64,000 bases of DNA from an uncultured Alteromonadaceae bacterium. Lineage in GTDB: Bacteria; Pseudomonadota; Gammaproteobacteria; Enterobacterales; Alteromonadaceae. Every line of letters begins with the position of its first letter. Within the stretch, counting starts at the first letter, position 1. The DNA lies in contig CANLWS010000001.1 in the NCBI GenBank assembly GCA_947494925.1, positions 434,001-498,000 on the forward strand. The letters run 5' to 3'. The notes beneath the pieces are model-generated. The model made no database searches. It was not told the origin of the DNA and saw nothing but the letters and a program-made list of their open reading frames with translations. A program made the translations under genes and the position numbers. Shown here piece by piece: positions 45,140 to 54,097 of this stretch.

Positions 45140-48100
45140 TTATAGCTGCAATTGTGTGATGCCCAAAGATTTGAGCAAATAAGTTTCAGGTGCCACTTCG
45201 TCAAGAAGCCCAATACAATGATGGGCTTTCACATAAGGAAGCAAATAAGCAATATTGGCGCTATGTTTTGTAAGTGGAGCTAGTGTCTTAATAGTCTGTT
45301 CGCATGCGGCTTCTTTACCTTTAAAGTCACCTTCATAGTTGGCCTGAATGGCTTTAAGAATTTCAAGCTTCGAAAGTGCTGAAATAAAATCAGGTTCGAA
45401 CTTTCGGTTTTCGGACATGCTAGTCAAGTAAGCATCGGTGTGCTCAATCCACCTCTTACTTGTTTCCCATTCTTGGGCGGAATGCAGATAGCTAATAACT
45501 TCCGTAAGTGTATGAGGTCTTTTAATCGATGCTGGTTCAAACGAGAGCCCAAAACCTGATGATGCTACATTCTGCTTAAGTATGTTGGCTACTAATTTTC
45601 TAGACATACTGACACTGATAATGTCGCCTCGCCAAATTTCATTGTTAGGATCCTGCTGCAAAGCAACCTCCAAGAGATTTTGCGCTTTGACCAAGTTCAT
45701 ATGAGCGGATGTGTAGCTCTCCAAAAAATAATACAATCTAGCTTGTTGCCAATAGGAATAGGCAAGAGGTTCAAGGTAATTAGCATTGTCAGATTCGTTT
45801 TTTAGCACTTTTTCTAGTACAGATTGGCCATCTGACAATAGATTCAAGGTATTGTTTACGTTGCCAATATGTTGTTCGGAGCTCGCTAACCAAGATAACG
45901 TATCTGCTTTGTCAACCTGCAGCAAACTGTCTTCAGGGAACCGACCTATTGACTTTTCAATCAGTGACAAAGACACACTAAAAGATTTCTTCGCTCGTAA
46001 ATATTCCTTGTTCTTTAGATAAAGCGAACCCAGTGTATTTTCGGCTGATGACAACTCATACCATGCATCGGCATTATCAGGCTCAAGCTCATTCATCCTT
46101 TCGCTGTATGTTTTGTAACCAACAAAATGCGTGAAAGCAGTATCAAAATCACTGTCATCATATGCCAGTTGTCCCAGCCAAAATGCATTTGCGCCAATGG
46201 TAGTGAGCAGCTCAAAATTAGATGGATTTTCATCTAATAAAGGTCCAAGAATAGTTTTAGCGGATAGAAAAGCCTGTTTCGCTTCATTTATTTTATCTCT
46301 GGAATAAGCCACTTCTCCCATAGCAAGCAGCGTTTGCGCATGTTGATATCGGGCTTCGAAAGAGCGAGAGTCGCTCCTGAATGGTAATTTTGCCAACCAC
46401 CCAGATTGGGACTCATCCTCTGCACTGAAATACTCAAGCGCCTTGTTACTTATCCCATCCAATAAATCCATACGTCGGACACTGCGAAGTTTGTCGGCAA
46501 ACTCCCCTACCATAAAGCCCAGCAAGCTTTCGGCTTCCTGACGTTTTTCCTCGGCAAGGATTTGCGCATGTTGGCTACGGAAACTCATAAAAACAGAGGT
46601 TAAAGTCAGTAGGCACAGAAGTGTGATCGTTGAGCGCGCAATCCAGCGCTTGGTTTGTACGCGTTTACTCGAGGCAGTGACCAGCATTTGCTCATCAGCA
46701 TCCAGACTAAATTGATTATGCTGGGTCAGCGTGATTGCTTCCTGAAGAGGTTTGCCTTCTGCTAACAGATAAGCACTGTTTTTGTTTTCTGCTATCCAGT
46801 TATCCGTCAACTGACGCAATCTGGATTTGGCCGACAAGCTGTCCCTGTGTGCGTTGACCCAATCCGTCGCCCGTGACCACTTTCTAAGCAGCGCTTCGTG
46901 GGCCACACTAAAACAGGCTTCATCGTTTTGAAGGTGGGAGACAAACAAACGGCTGTCTACCATAGCTTGTGCGAACGCTGTTTGACTCTGTGTAGACAGC
47001 TGAGACCAACGGGCCGCTCGACTGGTAATGGTTTCGCCATCTGGGGACAAAGTCACCACAAGCGACAAGATGGCATCCAATTCATCCTGTCGGCGCTTGT
47101 CAAAAGAAGCATAGATTTCTTCTGCTTTTTTACCAATTGCGCCTTCAATTCCGCCTAAAGCTTTGTACACCGAAACCTGTAATTCATTCTCATCGCTACG
47201 GTGCAAATACAGTTCCTGCAAGGTATATTGCAGCATTGGGAGTGAATCAGGGTTAGCTGCCGCTTCATTGCATAGGAGTTCATCCAGAGACATGGCCGAA
47301 TCTTTGTCCGTTGACCAGTTCAATCCAGCAGCAATAGCCGGCATGCGGATCATTTGCATCAGTTCGGCACGAGTCGGGGCAAGCAAATCAAAATGTGCCC
47401 CTTTTGCTTTACCTTTCATCAGGCTGGGATAACGCACCACCAACGGATAAAAATCGTTCCTGCATGCACTAAAAACAATAATGCTTCCTGAATTGGCAAG
47501 CTGATCAATACAAGCAAGCGCTTGCTCACGTTCATCCTCACTAAACAAAGGTGAAGACAACAAGACCTCAAGCCGATCGACAAACAGGAAAAAGCGGGGT
47601 GAGCGGATGAGTCGTTTGTCACAATCATTCAAGCGGATTCGGCAGATCTCGACCACTTCATTAATACCATCCACCAGCTTTTCAGCCAATGTTTCTGCAC
47701 TCCAGCCATCAAAAACCGGCTGGTCGTTGACATCCCAATCCAGCATAGCGCTGGCTATATCCAGAAAAAGCCGGGATTGGCTGACATCTGCAAAATCCAG
47801 ACTGGCGTGTGACACCACACCTATTCCAGCGAATCCATTTTTGCTTTGCAGCTTGGGCAATACACCAGCATTGATGAGAGAGGACTTTCCGGTTCCGCTG
47901 GGGCCAAGGATCAGTGTAAAAGCACGTCCGAACTCGGCTTGGATAGCAATCTGCTCCAGCAGCAATTGCACTTGTTCATTGCGACCAAAGAACACATCCG
48001 CATCAGCCGGTTCAAAGGCGCTCAAACCCGGAAAAGGAGAGAGACCCTGCCAGTCAGACATTTCCGCTCGCTGTTGGTCATCGAATGGAAAGGACACATC

Positions 48101-48403
48101 GGCAATCACCCGGTAACCGCGCTTTCGGATGGTTTCAATAAAAAGTGGTGAAGAGGCTTTATCACCCAGAGCCTTGCGTAATTGGGTAATCACTTTGTGT
48201 ACAGGATTGTCGCCAACCTCAGTGGAGGGCCAACATTGGCTCAGGATAACTTCAGCGCTGAATACTTCACCTTGGTTTTGACAAAGTAACACCAATACAT
48301 CCATTGCCTTGGGTTCCAACACATTAGTCGTCACGCCTAAACGGAGGGTATTTGAATCCGGGATGACTTCCCAGTCTCCTAAATGAAAGTGTCCAATACT
48401 CAT
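45140..48403 (-). CDS. Winged-helix / STAND NTPase / TM / TPR regulator
   Basis: A 1087-residue multidomain protein. Residues 1-105 are an OmpR/CadC-type winged helix (FHLGDWEVIPDSNTLRL, KVITQLRKALGD, IRKRGYRVIA). Residues about 125-560 are a STAND-type NTPase with Walker A GPSGTGKSS (167-175), Walker B FFLFVDRLEVLL, and a downstream arm with FSVAHEALLRKW. A single membrane helix lies at about 585-607. The C-terminal 470 residues carry TPR-like repeats, which would be periplasmic. DNA-binding, NTP-switch, membrane and sensor parts are thus joined in one chain. It is followed by a small gene with a good ribosome site. The signal sensed is unknown. Confidence 0.85.
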   Translation of the reverse strand: MSIGHFHLGDWEVIPDSNTLRLGVTTNVLEPKAMDVLVLLCQNQGEVFSAEVILSQCWPSTEVGDNPVHKVITQLRKALGDKASSPLFIETIRKRGYRVIADVSFPFDDQQRAEMSDWQGLSPFPGLSAFEPADADVFFGRNEQVQLLLEQIAIQAEFGRAFTLILGPSGTGKSSLINAGVLPKLQSKNGFAGIGVVSHASLDFADVSQSRLFLDIASAMLDWDVNDQPVFDGWSAETLAEKLVDGINEVVEICRIRLNDCDKRLIRSPRFFLFVDRLEVLLSSPLFSEDEREQALACIDQLANSGSIIVFSACRNDFYPLVVRYPSLMKGKAKGAHFDLLAPTRAELMQMIRMPAIAAGLNWSTDKDSAMSLDELLCNEAAANPDSLPMLQYTLQELYLHRSDENELQVSVYKALGGIEGAIGKKAEEIYASFDKRRQDELDAILSLVVTLSPDGETITSRAARWSQLSTQSQTAFAQAMVDSRLFVSHLQNDEACFSVAHEALLRKWSRATDWVNAHRDSLSAKSRLRQLTDNWIAENKNSAYLLAEGKPLQEAITLTQHNQFSLDADEQMLVTASSKRVQTKRWIARSTITLLCLLTLTSVFMSFRSQHAQILAEEKRQEAESLLGFMVGEFADKLRSVRRMDLLDGISNKALEYFSAEDESQSGWLAKLPFRSDSRSFEARYQHAQTLLAMGEVAYSRDKINEAKQAFLSAKTILGPLLDENPSNFELLTTIGANAFWLGQLAYDDSDFDTAFTHFVGYKTYSERMNELEPDNADAWYELSSAENTLGSLYLKNKEYLRAKKSFSVSLSLIEKSIGRFPEDSLLQVDKADTLSWLASSEQHIGNVNNTLNLLSDGQSVLEKVLKNESDNANYLEPLAYSYWQQARLYYFLESYTSAHMNLVKAQNLLEVALQQDPNNEIWRGDIISVSMSRKLVANILKQNVASSGFGLSFEPASIKRPHTLTEVISYLHSAQEWETSKRWIEHTDAYLTSMSENRKFEPDFISALSKLEILKAIQANYEGDFKGKEAACEQTIKTLAPLTKHSANIAYLLPYVKAHHCIGLLDEVAPETYLLKSLGITQLQL

Positions 48404-48767
48404 CTAACTGGCGATTAACTCCTTGAAATGAACTAACCAGAAGACAAAGAAGAACAAGGTTTTGTGCGCTGACATCACAACTAAACAGGTTCCATATTGT
48501 TGTTTTACAGACACAAACGTCTGATTTAAAACCAATATACGTTATCTTTTTACAGTTATCACCCTATGAAATTGAATTTTTAGATTGAGAATAAGTTCTC
48601 TCTAAAATGACTCCCTTGCAGGATCAATGCTTACCTTCGGCTAAGCCGAAAAGAACGCAATCGAAAGTCATTAAGGAGTTTCATGTAAACCGAGGATACT
48701 GTTTTGTCTCCGGATAAGTTAAAATCCGCGTAGTTGTAGATACACCGTTTTAAAAAAGGACTTTTAC
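48404..48767. promoter_or_regulatory. 364-bp divergent intergenic region
   Basis: Separates the STAND regulator gene from the transglutaminase-like gene. It contains a 6-bp perfect hairpin (TTCGGC-TAA-GCCGAA, 48636-48650) without a T run, and the start-stop element at 48673-48688. No confident promoter box was assigned; both genes must be transcribed from here. Confidence 0.45.
48673..48688 (+). promoter_or_regulatory. Shine-Dalgarno with minimal AUG-stop frame in leader
   Basis: AAGGAG (48673-48678), four spacer bases, then ATG immediately followed by TAA (48683-48688), about 80 bp before the transglutaminase-like start. Such start-stop elements hold a ribosome at the start codon and can act as leader regulators; function here is untested. 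Confidence 0.3.
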
Positions 48768-51700
48768 TTGCATTACCACCTATCCCCCATGCTTTGTATT
48801 TTCCGGATTTTTCTGCTGTTATATTGTTTTGCAGGGTCGAATTTAAACGCTCAACAACAAAATACTAGTGAACATCTTCACATCGAGTCAACACCCCACT
48901 GGGTGACCGAACGGCCTTACCAAACGGCTGAGTTCATTCCTGAGGATGAAGTCAGCAACGGTATTTTTTATCAGTTGTTAGACAATCAGATTAAAGTGGA
49001 AAATGACGGTTTCAGAACAGCCTACTCAAGGTACATAGAAACCGCAATTAACCAAACCGGTGTGGAAGATATCTCACAGTTAAATATCGACTTTGATCCA
49101 AGCTATCAAAAGCTTGTGCTGAACTCCTTGACTGTCATTCGGGATGGTAAACGGATAGACAGGCTAAAAGATGCCAAAATCTCCATTTTCAGCAGAGAAA
49201 CTGACCTCGAAAAACAAATTTATAGCGGCAGGTTAACACTCAACGTTCTATTGGATGATATTCAAGTTGGTGACACTTTGGATTTCAGCTACACACGGCA
49301 AGGACATAATCCTGTTTATCAGAACAGTTTCTCCTATCTACGAAGCATTAATTGGAGCGTGCCTGTTTATAACCAGAATGTACGAGTACTCTGGGGGAAA
49401 CCATCTCTGTTAAAAATAGAGACCAGAAACATCAATCCGGATGTAAAGACCTCACAGATGGGTAATTACACCGAATATCAGGTCAATTTGCAAAACGAAG
49501 ACACAGTCAACGCTCCAAGTGAATCGCCTTATTGGTACAACCCTTATGGCACGATATACTTTAACGAGGCTCAAAATTGGAGTGACGTTGTAGATTGGGC
49601 AGAGCCCATGTACCGCTTTGGTGAGATCACTGCCGACATACAGTCAATTGCAGAAAGTATCCAAGCAACGACTTCCTCACCTTCTGAACAAATTGTCCTT
49701 GCACTAAAGTATGCGCAAGAGAATATCCGTTACGTGGGCCTGGAAATGGGACAAAACTCTCACATGCCCACGGCTCCCGGAGAAACTCTGGAGCTGAAGT
49801 ACGGAGATTGTAAAGACAAAGCTGCTCTCTTGATTGCAATTTTGGAAGCGATGCATATAGAGGCATTTCCTGCCTTAGTCGATACTGACAATACTAAGCT
49901 TTTGGCTGAGCTGCCGGCTGGTGTCAATCTGTTTAACCACGTAATTGTCGGGTTGGAATTAGATGGCAAGCAAATTTGGCTTGACCCCACTCTAAATAAT
50001 CAAGATGGAAACTTATCTAACCTCTACCAACCTGATTATGGCTTTGCCCTGGTTTTGAAAGAAGGCCAAAGTCAGTTAACCGCTATGTATAGAGAGGACC
50101 GGGAAGAGCTTACCTACATCACGGAAAAGTATGTAATTCCTGAAAATGATGAAGACCCCATTAGTTTTGCTGTGAGCACTTCCTATAAAGGTTTTGAAGC
50201 GATCAATAAACAGTGGCAACTTGAACAAAACGGCAAAAAGAAAATCGCTGAAGATTATGAAGAATACTATCAACGCACCTACCCGTCACTGAAAACCGAT
50301 CTGGATATGACTGTCGAGAGCGACAAAGTATCCGGTGTTATCACCTTTGAGGAAAGCTATATAATTGACGAGTTTTGGAAGATGGGTGATGAACATTGGA
50401 AAGCCAATTTTTATCCGACAAATATTCGTAACGCAGTATTCAAACCGAAGCAAATCCAGCGAAATGGCCCACTATTCTTTAAATTCCCTGACAACATCAG
50501 AAATAAGGTAGAAATTACGTTCAAAGATGCTGGATGGGACTTTGACCCGGAAGAGTTTGTTGAGGACAACGCATTCTTTTCTTACTCATCAATTGTCAGT
50601 TTTGAGGAAAATAAACTGACTCTTACTTATAACTATCACTCAAAGACAGATCATATCCCCCACGAAAAAATTGACGAATACCTTGCTGCGCGAGATCGCC
50701 TGAGAAAGGATGCTTATTACGGCATAATCAAATATGTAAAAGATGAGCCTGCTACAGAGGCTGAAGAAGAGCTAACGGCAGAAACTGAGAACACCACTAT
50801 GTTGGTCCTGAAAGCGCTGGGCTTTATCTATTTGCTGGGATTTCTATACATTATCCTCGACTGGAGAATTGAGGCTAAAAAGCGCCCTGTCTTTGCCGAG
50901 TCGCATTATTACCCTATTGCAGGCTGGAAATTCATATCACTGTCGATTATCACATTTGGGATTTACGACGCCTATTGGATGTATCGGAACTGGAAGGCGA
51001 TCAAAGGTGAGACAGAGGATGCAATTGGGCCAATATTGCGGGGAATATTTGTGATATTTTGGGTCTTCCCGCTGTTTTCTGCACTCAGGCAGGAAGCCGA
51101 TTCCAAGCCTGGAAAAGTAAAGGTTCCGTCACTCTGGGTTGCAGTAATCGTCGCCGCAGCGTATCTGTTTTTCAGGTTCACGAGCAATTACTCAGAGGCA
51201 TTTCCCTATTCGTTACTTTTTCTCGTTGCACCTTTATTACTTCTTCCCATAGTCAATTATATTGCCAAGCTTAATGCCGCGTCCCCCGAGGCTGGCAAAT
51301 TCAATACACAATGGCGGGTAAGACATACTATTACAACGGTATTGTTTGCGCCCTTACTGCTATTCGCGGTACTGCTGGAAACGCCATTTTTGCCGAGTGA
51401 TTCCGTCGTCAATGGGTCCAGCATCCTGCAACGTGACATGAAATTTATGTATCGCCAGAAACTGCTGCCGCCCAGCGAAACCATTCACTATTTCTACAGT
51501 GACGCATTTTTTGATGTGCGAGAAGATGGCAACGGATTTACCGATAATCGGGTATTCTCGTATTGGCAAGATGATGATGAAGGCCTACAGAAGGAAATAG
51601 CAACTTTTGAGGAAATTGAAAACATTCAAGTGGAGTTTTCTGATAGCGACCTTGCAAACACCATTATTACCATAACAAGAAATGATAAATCTGATTTTAT

Positions 51701-51782
51701 GTTATTTGTTTCAAACGTAGATGAAGGCGACAAGCGCTTTGTTGAAACGCTGAAGCAAAAATGGAAAAGCCACGAGAATTAA
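48768..51782 (+). CDS. DUF3857 / transglutaminase-like membrane protein
   Basis: A 1004-residue protein. A signal sequence (1-28) leads to a DUF3857 domain (about 45-230), then a transglutaminase-like domain (about 275-400) with cysteine C348 in LKYGDCKDKA, a histidine in NHVIV and an aspartate in WLDPT, so the triad is complete. After about residue 680 there are several membrane helices (two or three groups, with FGIYDAYWMYRNWK resembling DUF4234-type segments) and a C-terminal soluble part. The start is TTG 48768, with AAGGA 7 bp upstream. Probable extracytoplasmic cysteine-protease-like or transamidase activity; substrate unknown. Confidence 0.85.
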   Translation: MHYHLSPMLCIFRIFLLLYCFAGSNLNAQQQNTSEHLHIESTPHWVTERPYQTAEFIPEDEVSNGIFYQLLDNQIKVENDGFRTAYSRYIETAINQTGVEDISQLNIDFDPSYQKLVLNSLTVIRDGKRIDRLKDAKISIFSRETDLEKQIYSGRLTLNVLLDDIQVGDTLDFSYTRQGHNPVYQNSFSYLRSINWSVPVYNQNVRVLWGKPSLLKIETRNINPDVKTSQMGNYTEYQVNLQNEDTVNAPSESPYWYNPYGTIYFNEAQNWSDVVDWAEPMYRFGEITADIQSIAESIQATTSSPSEQIVLALKYAQENIRYVGLEMGQNSHMPTAPGETLELKYGDCKDKAALLIAILEAMHIEAFPALVDTDNTKLLAELPAGVNLFNHVIVGLELDGKQIWLDPTLNNQDGNLSNLYQPDYGFALVLKEGQSQLTAMYREDREELTYITEKYVIPENDEDPISFAVSTSYKGFEAINKQWQLEQNGKKKIAEDYEEYYQRTYPSLKTDLDMTVESDKVSGVITFEESYIIDEFWKMGDEHWKANFYPTNIRNAVFKPKQIQRNGPLFFKFPDNIRNKVEITFKDAGWDFDPEEFVEDNAFFSYSSIVSFEENKLTLTYNYHSKTDHIPHEKIDEYLAARDRLRKDAYYGIIKYVKDEPATEAEEELTAETENTTMLVLKALGFIYLLGFLYIILDWRIEAKKRPVFAESHYYPIAGWKFISLSIITFGIYDAYWMYRNWKAIKGETEDAIGPILRGIFVIFWVFPLFSALRQEADSKPGKVKVPSLWVAVIVAAAYLFFRFTSNYSEAFPYSLLFLVAPLLLLPIVNYIAKLNAASPEAGKFNTQWRVRHTITTVLFAPLLLFAVLLETPFLPSDSVVNGSSILQRDMKFMYRQKLLPPSETIHYFYSDAFFDVREDGNGFTDNRVFSYWQDDDEGLQKEIATFEEIENIQVEFSDSDLANTIITITRNDKSDFMLFVSNVDEGDKRFVETLKQKWKSHEN

Positions 51783-51848
51783 TCGATCGGCGAATTTTTA
51801 AATTGAGAAATATTGCATTGGCTTTGTTTTAACGATAACACCTTTGAA

Positions 51849-51876
51849 GAAGATGAGTCAGCCGATACTCATCTTC
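51849..51876. terminator. Hairpin between convergent genes (possible bidirectional terminator)
   Basis: GAAGATGAGT (51849-51858) is perfectly complementary to ACTCATCTTC (51867-51876), loop CAGCCGAT. It lies between the ends of the transglutaminase-like and YhiN-family genes. There is no T run on either side, so intrinsic termination is uncertain. Confidence 0.45.
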
Positions 51877-51888
51877 GTCAACTTCCCA

Positions 51889-53070
51889 TCAAACATACTG
51901 CCCCGCTACCCACGCGCTAGACCAGGCCCATTGGAAATTGTATCCCCCTAGCCAACCGGTCACGTCTACCACTTCGCCAATAAAGTAAAGACCTTCCACG
52001 TCTTTTGCCATCATGGTTTTGGAGGATAGCTGGTCGGTATCGACACCGCCCAGAGTGACTTCTGCGGTGCGATACCCTTCGGTGCCATTGGGTTTGATTT
52101 GCCACTGATGAAAAGCGTCTGCTACTTGTTCAAGTTGCTTGCCCTGATATTGTTTCAGCGGTTTATTGGGAAGCTCAAAATAGGGTAAGGCGGCTTGCAC
52201 AAACCGCTTGGAATAAAATTTTGCCAACGCGGTGCCAAGCTGAACATCGGGAGAGGCTGATTGAGCCTGAGAAAGCTCCTTGTGCAGGTCGCCATTTGGA
52301 AATAAATCAAAACCAACGGCATGACCCGGTTGCCAGAAGGAGGAGATCTGCAACACCGCGGGACCGCTCAAGCCGCGATGAGTAAACAGAATGTTCTCGT
52401 TGAAACTAGTGTTGTCGAAGTCTGCCCGCGCGTCTATGGATATGCCACTCAAGTCGGCAAAAACGCTCTTATCCTGATCATGTAAGGTGAATGGCACCAA
52501 GCCAGCGCGTGTGGGCTTCACCTTCAATCCAAATTGTTCTGCGATTTTATAGCCAAAAGGTGAAGCTCCCAGTTTTGGCATAGACAACCCACCTGTTGCG
52601 ATCACAAGGGATTCGCATTGGTACTGGCCCAGACTTGTTTCAAGCAGATAGCCTTGCGGGGTTTTATCTATGCCTAAAATATCGCATTGAGTGGTAATTC
52701 TGGCATTGGCTTTGTCACATTCGCCAAACAACATACTGACGATTTGCTTAGCACTGTCATCGCAAAATAGCTGACCAAGGGTCTTCTCGTGATAGGCGAT
52801 ACCGTACTCGGCCACCAGTGCAATAAAGTCCCATTGTGTATAACGACTCAAAGCCGATTTACAAAAATGTGGATTGTCAGACAGGAAGTTTTCTGGTGAA
52901 GCATACATATTGGTGAAATTACAACGGCCCCCGCCGGACATCAGTATTTTCCGTCCGACTTTTTTGGCATGCTCGAGTACTTCCACGGAACGTCCCCGTT
53001 TACCAGCTTCAGCAGCACAGAACAGACCCGCGGCTCCTGCTCCAATTACGATGACATCACGTTTTTTCAC
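51889..53070 (-). CDS. yhiN: HI0933/YhiN family FAD-dependent oxidoreductase
   Basis: A flavoprotein of about 393 residues. The N-terminal dinucleotide-binding motif is VIVIGAGAAGLFCA, followed by the family-specific MSGGGRCNFTN near residue 45 and a C-terminal FAD motif GLYFIGEVVDVTGWLGGYNFQWAWSSA. GTG 53070 has AAGGA 6 bp upstream; another GTG at 53076 is in frame. The reaction is unknown, though it belongs to a BaiN-like reductase group. yhiN is a known attachment site for some Tn7-like elements, but no transposon end is seen here. Confidence 0.92.
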   Translation of the reverse strand: MKKRDVIVIGAGAAGLFCAAEAGKRGRSVEVLEHAKKVGRKILMSGGGRCNFTNMYASPENFLSDNPHFCKSALSRYTQWDFIALVAEYGIAYHEKTLGQLFCDDSAKQIVSMLFGECDKANARITTQCDILGIDKTPQGYLLETSLGQYQCESLVIATGGLSMPKLGASPFGYKIAEQFGLKVKPTRAGLVPFTLHDQDKSVFADLSGISIDARADFDNTSFNENILFTHRGLSGPAVLQISSFWQPGHAVGFDLFPNGDLHKELSQAQSASPDVQLGTALAKFYSKRFVQAALPYFELPNKPLKQYQGKQLEQVADAFHQWQIKPNGTEGYRTAEVTLGGVDTDQLSSKTMMAKDVEGLYFIGEVVDVTGWLGGYNFQWAWSSAWVAGQYV

Positions 53071-53204
53071 AACCACTCCTTCCCATTCAGCTTGGGATTA
53101 TACGTGACCCCGGCTGATCCAAATAAAGTTTTTTCAATTATTCTTGTCACACTTTCCGTTCTGGCCGTGACTAGGGATAACACTAACGAATGGAGAGTCC
53201 AGTT

Positions 53205-54092
53205 ATGCAATTCTATTTCCGAAATTTACGCTCATTGTCCTGCTACTGTATAGCGTTACTTGTTTTTATGGCCATGCCAGCACTTGCTGATGAAAACATG
53301 TTCAAAGTCAAAGTAGTTGGTTCAGGTAAACCCATCATTTTGATCCCGGGAATGATGTCCTCTGGGAAAGTATGGGAGAGCGTAATTGGTCATTTTGAGG
53401 CTAATGCTGAACTGCATATTCTGTCTGTGGCTGGCTTTGATGGAGTAAGCCCTGTCGCTAAGCCTTCATTGCACCGTTTGAAGAATGAGATTATTGATTA
53501 CATAGATCGTAAAAACCTGTCGCGCCCGGTATTGGTAGGACATAGCATGGGAGGCCTAACAGCCATGTTAATCGCCAGTCATCAACCCGAGCAGGTAGGT
53601 ACGATAGTGTCGATAGACGGTTTGCCTTTTATAGGTCCGGTTTTTACTGGCAGCAATGGCACCAATGTGGAGAATTTACGCCCGCAAGCTGAACAAATGA
53701 AAGCCTATTTTTCATCTTTATCCCCAGAACAATTAGCGCAACAAACGCAAATGGGAATACTCAGGCACACCACTGATATTGCAGGCCAGAATCTGGTCAT
53801 CCAAATGGCAAGCCGCTCTGATCCTAAAACTTCCGCCGCTTTGATGTTCGATACGATGACCACTGACATTCGTAAACAAATTAGTAAAATATCTCAACCT
53901 CTCTTGTTAATCGGCGCATTTGGCGCAATGCCCGACGACCAGGCAAAAGCAAATGCGCGAAAAACCTACCAACAACAACTAGTTTCTGCACAAAATGCCA
54001 GGTTAATTGTGCACAACGAATCCAGACATTTTGTTATGCTGGATGTACCCGATTGGTTAAATGAGCAGCTCGAAAAAGCCTTGGAGATGTGA
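53205..54092 (+). CDS. Exported alpha/beta hydrolase
   Basis: A 295-residue hydrolase with a signal peptide (about 1-26, ending ALA). The nucleophile elbow is GHSMGG with S114, the strand before it is RPVLVG, and a histidine near the C-terminus (SRHFVMLD) completes the triad with an acid in between. The oxyanion segment is LIPGMMSSG. ATG 53205 has GGAG 9 bp upstream; an ATG at 53190 would add five residues. The gene ends in the start region of a sigma-factor gene, suggesting coupled expression. Substrate unknown. Confidence 0.85.
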   Translation: MQFYFRNLRSLSCYCIALLVFMAMPALADENMFKVKVVGSGKPIILIPGMMSSGKVWESVIGHFEANAELHILSVAGFDGVSPVAKPSLHRLKNEIIDYIDRKNLSRPVLVGHSMGGLTAMLIASHQPEQVGTIVSIDGLPFIGPVFTGSNGTNVENLRPQAEQMKAYFSSLSPEQLAQQTQMGILRHTTDIAGQNLVIQMASRSDPKTSAALMFDTMTTDIRKQISKISQPLLLIGAFGAMPDDQAKANARKTYQQQLVSAQNARLIVHNESRHFVMLDVPDWLNEQLEKALEM

Positions 54093-54097
54093 AGAAG

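Noticed and set aside
51889-53070. yhiN as an occupied transposon attachment site
   Set aside because: The gene is intact and the flanking DNA shows no TGT/ACA terminus or repeats.
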